This document shows, piece by piece, positions 41,700 to 48,998 of a stretch of 64,000 nt of DNA (positions are counted from its first letter, which is position 1; every line of letters starts with the position of its first letter). Location: assembly GCA_963665525.1 (NCBI GenBank), contig OY762280.1, forward strand, positions 1,612,001-1,676,000. Reading direction: 5' to 3'. Source of the DNA: UBA12077 sp963665525 (lineage in GTDB: Bacteria > Bacteroidota > Bacteroidia > Bacteroidales > UBA12077). Under the pieces are notes generated by a model. The model searched no databases. It saw only the letters and a list, made by a program, of their open reading frames with translations, and was not told the DNA's origin. A program made the position numbers and the translations under genes.

Positions 41700-42692
41700 T
41701 TATGGTATTTGTCTTAATAATGTATTCCTTAAAATCATATCAGATAATAGTAATAGAGCTGCTATTAGAACAAAGCTTAAAAACTCTTCATCCTTTTGGC
41801 TAAATTCTTTTACTTCAATTTTCGATTTCTCTAATTGATCTATCTGTTCGTATATTTGTTTAAGTTTATCATTGTCTGTTGCTCTGAAATATTCACCTCC
41901 TGTGTTTTCTGCAATTTCCTGCAAAGTTTCTTCATCAATCTCAACAGGCATGTTTCTTAACTGAGTACCAAATGGTGTTTGTACTGGGTATGGAGCCATT
42001 CCTTCCGTTCCAACACCAATAGTATAAACTCTAATTCCAAATGTTTGAGCTAATTCGGCCGCTGTTGCAGGAGCAATTGCTCCTCTGTTGTTTACTCCAT
42101 CTGTTAACAAAATAATAACCTTACTTTTAGCATCACTATCTTTTAATCGGCTAACCGATGTTGCCAATCCCATTCCTATAGCAGTACCATCTTCAATAAT
42201 ACCACTTTTTATATCTCTAAACAGATTGATTAATACCGCATGATCGGTGGTTAAAGGACATTGCGTAAAACTTTCGCCACTAAAAACTACCAATCCGATA
42301 CGATCGTTTCTACGTCCTGCAATAAACTGAATAGCTAAATCTTTAGCCGCTTCCATTCGGTCCGGCTCAAAATCGCGAGCAAGCATACTACTGGAAATAT
42401 CTAAAGCTAAAACAATATCAATTCCTTCCGACTCTTCGTTTTTCCAGCTTAATGTAGATTGTGGCCTTGCTATAGCAATAATAATCAGTGCGATTGAAAT
42501 TACACGTAAAGCAAATACCACATGACGTAAAATATGCTTATAAGTAATATGATTTTTACCGATCCCTTTTATTGTAGAAACCTGAATACTAGCATGAGTT
42601 TTCTTATGGTTAAAAACATACCATGCAATTACAGGTGCTACAATAAGTAACAAGTATAATAAATTCGGATTTGCAAATGTTATATTATTCAT
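41700..42692 (-). CDS. batA: BatA: von Willebrand A domain membrane protein
   Basis: 330 residues with the same plan as BatB: N-terminal helices (about 10-27 and 56-74), a von Willebrand A domain (about 88-285) with MIDAS residues in DISSSMLARDF, TTDHAVLINLF and LLTDGVNNRGA, and a C-terminal helix (about 305-325). It is clearly paralogous to BatB and more like the BatA class, with the FEPDRMEAAKDLAIQFIAGR helix. It sits eight bases after the upstream BatD-like gene. Inner membrane, domain facing the periplasm by analogy. Confidence 0.93.
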   Translation of the reverse strand: MNNITFANPNLLYLLLIVAPVIAWYVFNHKKTHASIQVSTIKGIGKNHITYKHILRHVVFALRVISIALIIIAIARPQSTLSWKNEESEGIDIVLALDISSSMLARDFEPDRMEAAKDLAIQFIAGRRNDRIGLVVFSGESFTQCPLTTDHAVLINLFRDIKSGIIEDGTAIGMGLATSVSRLKDSDAKSKVIILLTDGVNNRGAIAPATAAELAQTFGIRVYTIGVGTEGMAPYPVQTPFGTQLRNMPVEIDEETLQEIAENTGGEYFRATDNDKLKQIYEQIDQLEKSKIEVKEFSQKDEEFLSFVLIAALLLLSDMILRNTLLRQIP

Positions 42693-42699
42693 AACTATT

Positions 42700-43677
42700 C
42701 TATTCTGTCAGTTCTTTAACTTCCGCTATTTCTAATTCTTCTTTCTTTTCCTGATTTTCTTCAACGATTAGCTTCGTTCTATCCACAAAATCAAACGACC
42801 CTTTTAAACATTTTTCATGTTCATCGGCAATAGGTTTGAATTTTGCAAATTTTACCAAATCAGCAGTATAAAAAATCTCTTTTAGAATATTGAAAGCATC
42901 ATCATCTTTAAAATCCATAACTTTTAGAGAATCTAAAATTTCTTCACTCGTGCGCTCCAAAGTACGAACAGCATACCTATTCCAAAGATACATTCGGAGA
43001 ATATCTGTTAACTCAGTATAGTAATCTTTGATTCTTTCCTTCTGCCATAGCTTATTTGTTTTCAGCTTTTCTAAATCGCGCAATGCAATAATATGTGCTG
43101 GTTCTCTCGGTTTAGTTCGCTTTATGATAGGTTCTTTACGTCGAATCTTACGAATGATATATATTAACACTAATATTAAAGCTATTAATCCAAGTCCTCC
43201 TCCAGCCCAGGGATATACTTCTGCAAAACTTAAAGGTGCACCATATGGCATTTTAATATCTTTTATAGCTTGTGAAGTATCTACAGCTACTGCATTCACT
43301 TTAAAAATGATAGGATCTGTTTTTATTGAATCACTATAATACAAAAAAGGAACAGAAGGAAATGCGTAATATCCTGAATCAAAAACAGTAATTAATAAAC
43401 GTTTCTTAATCAAATAATGTCCTGATTCTAATAAAGTGGTATCATTTTCTGATTGTTCTAATACCTCAAGATCAGATCCTTCTTCCTGATCAAATACAGG
43501 AATTCCAACAAAATCTTTTATAGGTTGTTTAAGTTCTAATTCAACTCCAACCTGATCACCTACCAGAAATTCCGTAGTATCCATTTTTGCACTTACAGTT
43601 ACATCCTGCGCTTGTAAGTTAAATCCTAAATAGATCAGAAGAATTATTATATAATATGATTTTATTACTCGTCTCAT
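42700..43677 (-). CDS. Bat-operon membrane protein (DUF4381/BatD-like)
   Basis: 325 residues. Signal peptide (ending NLQAQ), a beta-sandwich domain in the N-terminal half (about 22-150), one membrane helix (about 158-178) and a cytoplasmic helical tail including LKTNKLWQKERIKDYYTELTDILRMYLWNRY-type sequence (quoted core: YTELTDILRMYLWNRY). A gene of this type normally lies between the DUF58 and batA genes in Bacteroidota. The layout resembles a short BatD, so it may be its partner. It starts six bases after the DUF58 stop. Confidence 0.8.
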   Translation of the reverse strand: MRRVIKSYYIIILLIYLGFNLQAQDVTVSAKMDTTEFLVGDQVGVELELKQPIKDFVGIPVFDQEEGSDLEVLEQSENDTTLLESGHYLIKKRLLITVFDSGYYAFPSVPFLYYSDSIKTDPIIFKVNAVAVDTSQAIKDIKMPYGAPLSFAEVYPWAGGGLGLIALILVLIYIIRKIRRKEPIIKRTKPREPAHIIALRDLEKLKTNKLWQKERIKDYYTELTDILRMYLWNRYAVRTLERTSEEILDSLKVMDFKDDDAFNILKEIFYTADLVKFAKFKPIADEHEKCLKGSFDFVDRTKLIVEENQEKKEELEIAEVKELTE

Positions 43678-43683
43678 AAATCT

Positions 43684-44565
43684 TTAACGCTTTTTAAAAA
43701 GATTCCTCAAAGGTTTAACATAATCTTCGTCTGTTGCTATAGAAACAAAATCAACTCCTGCACGAACCAGTGTATCACTTACTGATACTTCCATATTTTT
43801 ATACCAATTTGCATAATTGCGACGCAAATTAATATTAGTCGTATCAACCCAAGCATAATCACCAGTTTCGGCATCTTTCATTCGAATAATACCAACCGAT
43901 GGAATCTCTTTTTCTCTCTTATCATATATTTTTAAACCAATAATATCATGCTTTCGATTTGCAATTCTTATCGCTTCATCGAAATTCGGATTTCCATTTT
44001 CGTCATCATCAAGAAAATCGGAAATAACAAAAGCAGTACTTCTTTTTTTAATTACATTGGTTAAATATCGAAGTGCTTCAGATATATTAGTTCCCTTATT
44101 ATCAGGTGTAAATTCAATTAATTCGCGAATAATTCTCAAGATATGTGTTCTCCCTTTTTTAGGAGGAATAAATTTCTCTACTTTATCGCTAAATAGAATA
44201 ACACCTATTTTATCGTTGTTATGAATCGCAGAAAATGATAATACCGCAGATATCTCAGTAATCATATTTTTCTTTAACTGAGTTTGCGTTCCAAAAACAC
44301 GTGAATTACTTACATCAACAAGTAACATAACTGTTAATTCACGCTCTTCTTCGTAAATCTTAATATATGGATGATTAAAACGAGCTGTTACATTCCAATC
44401 GATATTTCGGATATCATCACCATATTGATATTCGCGCACCTCACTAAAAGCCATACCTCGGCCTTTAAATGCACTATGATATTCACCAGCAAAAATATTC
44501 TTTGATAAGCCCCTGGTTTTAATCTCTATTTTTCTAACTTTCTTAATGAGTTCTGAAGCTTCCAC
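43684..44565 (-). CDS. DUF58 protein of the Bat operon
   Basis: 293 residues, soluble. The N-terminal KKVRKIEIKTRGLSKN and FAGEYHSAFKGRGMAFSEVR are hallmark DUF58 sequences, followed by GDDIRNIDWNVTARF. A von Willebrand-like fold contains DVSNSRVFGTQ (MIDAS-like DxSxS) and VISDFLDDD. No ATG fits: a stop codon lies immediately upstream of a TTG at 44571. I prefer the GTG at 44565, which gives the usual residue count before SELIKKVRK. DUF58 proteins act with the MoxR ATPase on the Bat complex. Confidence 0.9.
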   Translation of the reverse strand: MEASELIKKVRKIEIKTRGLSKNIFAGEYHSAFKGRGMAFSEVREYQYGDDIRNIDWNVTARFNHPYIKIYEEERELTVMLLVDVSNSRVFGTQTQLKKNMITEISAVLSFSAIHNNDKIGVILFSDKVEKFIPPKKGRTHILRIIRELIEFTPDNKGTNISEALRYLTNVIKKRSTAFVISDFLDDDENGNPNFDEAIRIANRKHDIIGLKIYDKREKEIPSVGIIRMKDAETGDYAWVDTTNINLRRNYANWYKNMEVSVSDTLVRAGVDFVSIATDEDYVKPLRNLFKKR

Positions 44566-44590
44566 ACCCAATCATTTTATTGGTTATACA

Positions 44591-45007
44591 TCAGTCTTTC
44601 TCTTCGAGCTTCTTTGTAATAACAGAAAAATACCATTCTTCCTTTTTGATTCGGATAACAAAATTTTCTTTTCCTGAAATATAATCGTACCAAGTTAAGT
44701 TTCCTTTATACTCGTAGTTTTTATTTAAAGAATCGATTGTAGTTTTAAGTAAACTGTAATCACACATTAACATATGATATTTACAATATCCATCTTCGTT
44801 TAAAACAAACAAGTAAGTTCGGTATCCATCGAAATCTTCAAACTTGATGAAATTACTTTTTCCAAGAACCTCTTTTGAAAAATAGAAATCCTTGTGATTT
44901 TCTTTCATCTCCTTTTTAATTTCTAATTTATGTTTACCAACAAAACTTTGTCCAAGAACGCTTAAGCTCGAAACTACAACTAACAGAAGTACAATTATTT
45001 TTTTCAT
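44591..45007 (-). CDS. Hypothetical exported protein inside the bat operon
   Basis: 138 residues with a signal peptide (MKKIIVLLLVVVSSLSVLGQ). The mature part is a small lysine- and aromatic-rich alpha/beta domain (FIKFEDFDGYRTYLFVLNE, NLTWYDYISGKENFVIRI) with no known family. It lies between moxR (18 bases upstream) and the DUF58 gene (about 25 bases downstream) and is probably co-transcribed with them. It is not part of the usual moxR-DUF58-bat core, so it is an insertion or a lineage-specific accessory. Confidence 0.65.
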   Translation of the reverse strand: MKKIIVLLLVVVSSLSVLGQSFVGKHKLEIKKEMKENHKDFYFSKEVLGKSNFIKFEDFDGYRTYLFVLNEDGYCKYHMLMCDYSLLKTTIDSLNKNYEYKGNLTWYDYISGKENFVIRIKKEEWYFSVITKKLEEKD

Positions 45008-45025
45008 TTTACAGATATGTAACTA

Positions 45026-46021
45026 TTAAGGAACTTCGACAGTATTAAGAATTTCCGTAATAATATCTTCACTGGTTACATTTTCTGCTTCGGCTTCGTA
45101 TGTTAAACCTATTCTATGGCGCAATACATCATGACATACTGCACGCACATCTTCTGGAATAACATAACCACGACGTTTAATAAATGCATAAGCTTTTGAA
45201 GCCATTGCTAAATTAATACTAGCACGTGGTGATCCTCCATAATTAATCATTGCAGAAAATTTCTCTAAACCATATTTTTCCGGAAATCTTGTAGCAAAAA
45301 CAATATCTAAAATATATCGCTCAATTTTTTCATCGATATATACGTCCTTAACAACATTTCTTGCATCAATGATATTCTGAGGTTTTAGAATTGTATTTGC
45401 TTTTGGAAATTCTTTAGCGATATTTTCTCGAACAATCAGTTTTTCTTCTTCCAATTTTGGATAATCCACAACTACCTTAAGCATAAAACGGTCGACTTGT
45501 GCTTCAGGTAATGGATAAGTACCTTCTTGTTCGATTGGATTTTGAGTTGCCATTACTAGGAACGGTTTTGGCAGCTGATATGTTTCTTCTCCAATGGTAA
45601 CTTGTCGTTCCTGCATTGCCTCTAATAAAGCACTCTGTACTTTTGCAGGAGAACGGTTAATCTCATCGGCCAAAATAAAGTTTGAAAAAACAGGCCCTTT
45701 TTTGACTTGAAATTCTTCCTTTTTCTGGCTATAAATCATGGTACCTACTAAATCGGCAGGAAGTAAATCCGGGGTAAACTGAATACGGCTAAAATCAGCA
45801 TCCACGACACTCGATAGTGTGTTAATTGCTAATGTTTTTGCCAAACCAGGGACACCTTCCAATAAAATATGCCCATCGGAAAGAAGACCTATTAAAAGAG
45901 AATCCACAAGATGTTTTTGACCAACGATCACCTTGCCCATCTCCATTTTAATCATATCAACAAATGAACTTTCCTTCTCTATTCGTTCGTTCAGTTCTTT
46001 TACATCAACTGTTTCGTTCAT
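45026..46021 (-). CDS. MoxR-type AAA+ ATPase
   Basis: 331 residues, soluble AAA+ ATPase. Walker A is GVPGLAKTLAIN, Walker B FILADEINRSPAKVQSALLEAMQE, and the sensor region includes FLVMATQNPIEQEGTYPLPEAQVDRFML, whose core is MATQNPIEQEGTYPLPEAQ. MoxR proteins act as chaperones for von Willebrand A proteins, consistent with the DUF58, BatA and BatB genes downstream. It is the first gene of the operon. Upstream on the minus strand TATCTTTT (46037-46044) is a one-mismatch -7 box about 15 bases before the start codon. Confidence 0.95.
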   Translation of the reverse strand: MNETVDVKELNERIEKESSFVDMIKMEMGKVIVGQKHLVDSLLIGLLSDGHILLEGVPGLAKTLAINTLSSVVDADFSRIQFTPDLLPADLVGTMIYSQKKEEFQVKKGPVFSNFILADEINRSPAKVQSALLEAMQERQVTIGEETYQLPKPFLVMATQNPIEQEGTYPLPEAQVDRFMLKVVVDYPKLEEEKLIVRENIAKEFPKANTILKPQNIIDARNVVKDVYIDEKIERYILDIVFATRFPEKYGLEKFSAMINYGGSPRASINLAMASKAYAFIKRRGYVIPEDVRAVCHDVLRHRIGLTYEAEAENVTSEDIITEILNTVEVP

Positions 46022-46215
46022 AGTTTATAATTTTTGAAAAGATACGTAAAATAATTTTGTTAAAAAATACTTCTAATAATTCTACTTCTGTCATTGTAAA
46101 ATCACAGCAATATTAAGATTTTTTAATGTTAAAAAGTGTTAAATGATTTTAAGAAAGTATAATCATTAAATTCTAAGAAACTTAGAATATATCATCTTTT
46201 TAGAAGATAAAATTT

Positions 46216-46223
46216 TAACTTTG
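46216..46223 (+). promoter_or_regulatory. -7 box for truA
   Basis: TAACTTTG matches TAnnTTTG exactly. The predicted transcript start (about 46230) falls after the TTG at 46221, which excludes that codon and supports GTG at 46245. Confidence 0.5.
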
Positions 46224-46244
46224 TTTGATCTAATCTTTAAAAAA

Positions 46245-47009
46245 GTGATAAACAGATATTTTATTCAGCTAAGTTACAAGGGAACCAATTTCCATGGTTG
46301 GCAAATTCAGCCTAATGCAATCACTGTTCAAGAGGTTTTAAATAAGGCTTTTTCAACCATATTAAGAGAGAATATTGAAATAACCGGAGCAGGAAGAACC
46401 GATACTGGGGTTCATTCTAATTATTTTATTGCTCATTTTGATTCTATTAATGAAACGCTTCATCAAGATGATAAATTTATCTTTAAAATAAATGGTTTTC
46501 TTCCTACAGACATAGCTGTTCAGAAAATATCTAAAGTTAAAAATGAAGCACATGCCAGGTTCGATGCTATAAGTCGAACATATCATTATTATATTCATCA
46601 ACAGAAAGACCCATTTTTAATTGAATCATCCTATTATTTGCCACAAAAATTAGATGTGCATTTAATGAATACAGCAAGCGAACTGTTGCTAAATTTTACT
46701 GATTTTACAAGTTTCAGCAAACTCCATACCGATGTAAAAACTAACAATTGTAAAATTACAGAAGCTTTATGGAAACAGGATAATCATCGATTAATATTTA
46801 CCATAACAGCTGATCGGTTTCTTAGAAATATGGTAAGATCTATTGTTGGGACACTCATTGATATAGGTAAAAATAAAATATCGCTGGAAGATTTTACACA
46901 AATTATTGAAAGTAAAAATCGTTCTGAAGCTGGTGTATCTGTGCCTGCACAGGGACTCTTTTTATCCAACATAAAATATGACAAAAGCATATTTATAAAT
47001 TCACATTAA
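46245..47009 (+). CDS. truA: tRNA pseudouridine synthase A
   Basis: 254 residues from a GTG at 46245; the frame also has an upstream TTG at 46221, but that overlaps a promoter box and would add residues unusual for the family. Catalytic Asp lies in ITGAGRTDTGVHS near residue 52. Other TruA blocks are FIQLSYKGTNFHGWQ, ARFDAISRTYHYYI, FTDFTSFSK and RFLRNMVRSIVGTLIDIG. The enzyme makes pseudouridine at positions 38-40 of tRNA anticodon arms. The length is normal. It is transcribed divergently from the bat operon. Confidence 0.95.
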   Translation: MINRYFIQLSYKGTNFHGWQIQPNAITVQEVLNKAFSTILRENIEITGAGRTDTGVHSNYFIAHFDSINETLHQDDKFIFKINGFLPTDIAVQKISKVKNEAHARFDAISRTYHYYIHQQKDPFLIESSYYLPQKLDVHLMNTASELLLNFTDFTSFSKLHTDVKTNNCKITEALWKQDNHRLIFTITADRFLRNMVRSIVGTLIDIGKNKISLEDFTQIIESKNRSEAGVSVPAQGLFLSNIKYDKSIFINSH

Positions 47010-47141
47010 GCAAATTATTTAGGAGAATATTGCTTAAATTTGGGGGTTAATGATCTCTAATAATGATATAATATTTTAAGTAACTTTAAAATTAATTGTT
47101 ATCTTAGAAACTCGTTAAAATAATAACTCAATTAACAAGAT

Positions 47142-48872
47142 ATGAATTTCAAATTTACGATTGCGAAAAAACTTATTGTAGGCTTTGGTATTGTTGCTGT
47201 TGCAATTTTTACAAATATTGTTCTTATTGATAATACCTTAAAAAAAAGCATAGAAGCAAACGAAGAAATATCAACAGTATATGTTCCTTCCGCAGATTTA
47301 ATTCGAGAATTATCGAACATGATCGTATCATCGAAAATGTTAATTAAAAATTGGGTTTATATTGAAAAACAACCTGGAACTCCAGATAAACAAAGCTTAA
47401 TTGATTTACAAAGAATTAAGTTACCTAAAATTCATGAAGAAATACTAAAGCTTTCTCACAATTGGACGAATGAAGAAAAGCAAGCTTATGAACAAATATA
47501 TGTTACTATATCCGATACCTTATTCCCTATGCAACAAGAAGTAATGAATAAGTTAAGTACACTTGAAAGTTACGATGATTTTTTCCTTCTTATGACCGAT
47601 ATCTATACAAAGGTGGAACAGGGTGGTGATATTATTGTATTAAGCGATAAAATCATAAAAGATTTATCAGTTTTAATTGAACAACATGAAGCTAAAGTTC
47701 AAGGAGGCAGACAACATATGAAAGAATCCTTCTTAAATCTTGAAAACTTCATTTTTATTTCCGGAGTAGTTTTAATTATAATATCAGTAATCATAGCATT
47801 ATTCCTTGCTCAGTTAGTTATTAAACCTATTGTTAAAATAAAAGATGTATTAATTATGATGGGTAATGGTGTTATGCCAAGTAAACAAATTAAAGAACGT
47901 AATGATGAAATTGGAGAAATGGCTGCCGCTCTCAATGCTTTAATACGAGGGCTTAAAGAAACAACTGATTTCTCCATTGAAATAGGGAAAAGAAATTTTG
48001 AAAGCCCATTTGTACCTTTAAGTGATGATGATGACTTAGGTAATGCTTTACTTGAAATGCGAACCAACCTAAAACATGCTACTGAAGAAGAAGCAAAAAG
48101 AAAAAAAGAAGATGATCAAAGAAATTGGTCTTCGCATGGTATTGCTAAGTTCAGTGATATCCTAAGACAGAATAATGATGACATTGAAAAGTTATCATAC
48201 GATATTATTAGTAATTTGGTAAAATATTGTGATGCTAACCAAGGAGGTTTATTTCTTGTAAATGATGACGACGAAAATGATAAGTACATTGAGATGGCAT
48301 CTGCATATGCTTTTAATCGAAAGAAATTCCTGGAAAAACGAATTGAAATAGGTGTTGGTTTAGTTGGTCGTGCTGTTCAGGAAGGTGAAACTATTTATAT
48401 TACAGATGTACCTAACGATTACATAACCATAACCTCAGGATTAGGTGATGATAATCCAAAGAGCATTTTAATTGTTCCTCTTGTTGTTAACGATCAAGTG
48501 TACGGCGTTATTGAAATGGCATCATTTAGAGAATTTGAAAAATACCAGATAGAATTTGTTGAAAAAATTGGTGAAAACATAGCTTCGACCCTATCAACAG
48601 TAAAGGTGAATATAAGAACTGCAGAATTACTTGAAAGAACAAAACAACAAGCTGAAGAAATGAGAGCTCAAGAAGAAGAGATGCGTCAAAATATGGAAGA
48701 ACTTCAAGCTACTCAAGAAGAATCTGCTCGACGTGAAGCTGAATTAGAAAAGAAAGTTGAAGAGTACGAAAGATTGAAAAAACAACAAGAAGCATTTATT
48801 AAAAAAATGGACGGTAAACTTACCGGAGGATTGGTATCTGCTTTAGATGACGAAGATGATGATGATAAATAA
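47142..48872 (+). CDS. Membrane HAMP-GAF sensor with C-terminal coiled coil, no output domain
   Basis: 576 residues. One membrane helix near 12-30, a helical periplasmic sensor (about 35-195, four-helix-bundle style), a second helix (about 203-225), a HAMP domain (about 226-285), a linker, a GAF domain (about 330-490, with GVGLVGRAVQEGETIYITDVP) and a long coiled coil ending in an acidic tail (DDEDDDDK). The coiled coil contains EEMRQNMEELQATQEES, common in Bacteroidota PAS/GAF sensors. No kinase, phosphatase, cyclase or methyl-accepting signalling tip is present. A -7 match (TAAATTTG, 47035-47042) lies upstream. It presumably relays its signal by protein contact. Monocistronic with a perfect terminator. 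Confidence 0.85.
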   Translation: MNFKFTIAKKLIVGFGIVAVAIFTNIVLIDNTLKKSIEANEEISTVYVPSADLIRELSNMIVSSKMLIKNWVYIEKQPGTPDKQSLIDLQRIKLPKIHEEILKLSHNWTNEEKQAYEQIYVTISDTLFPMQQEVMNKLSTLESYDDFFLLMTDIYTKVEQGGDIIVLSDKIIKDLSVLIEQHEAKVQGGRQHMKESFLNLENFIFISGVVLIIISVIIALFLAQLVIKPIVKIKDVLIMMGNGVMPSKQIKERNDEIGEMAAALNALIRGLKETTDFSIEIGKRNFESPFVPLSDDDDLGNALLEMRTNLKHATEEEAKRKKEDDQRNWSSHGIAKFSDILRQNNDDIEKLSYDIISNLVKYCDANQGGLFLVNDDDENDKYIEMASAYAFNRKKFLEKRIEIGVGLVGRAVQEGETIYITDVPNDYITITSGLGDDNPKSILIVPLVVNDQVYGVIEMASFREFEKYQIEFVEKIGENIASTLSTVKVNIRTAELLERTKQQAEEMRAQEEEMRQNMEELQATQEESARREAELEKKVEEYERLKKQQEAFIKKMDGKLTGGLVSALDDEDDDDK

Positions 48873-48892
48873 TTTATTACTACCTAGAATAT

Positions 48893-48920
48893 AAAGAGCT
48901 AATTATTAGCTCTTTTTTTT
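48893..48920 (+). terminator. Intrinsic terminator of the HAMP-GAF gene
   Basis: AAAGAGCTAA (48893-48902) and TTAGCTCTTT (48906-48915) form a perfect ten-base stem with a three-base loop, followed by eight T residues in total. Confidence 0.92.
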
Positions 48921-48936
48921 GCTTTTTACATTTTTT

Positions 48937-48980
48937 AACTAATTATTTTAGTTGTTAAACTAATTATTTTAGTTTATTTG
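48937..48980 (+). promoter_or_regulatory. Tandem palindromic operator overlapping the permease promoter
   Basis: Two identical 17-base sites, AACTAATTATTTTAGTT, at 48937-48953 and 48958-48974 are exactly 21 bases apart. Each is a palindrome (AACTAA/TTAGTT, five-base centre); the second extends to eight-base arms. They overlap a likely promoter with TTG at 48952-48954 and TTTATTTG at 48973-48980, just before the permease ATG. Two sites two helical turns apart fit cooperative dimer binding. Confidence 0.6.
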
Positions 48981-48998
48981 TATATAAAACTATATATC

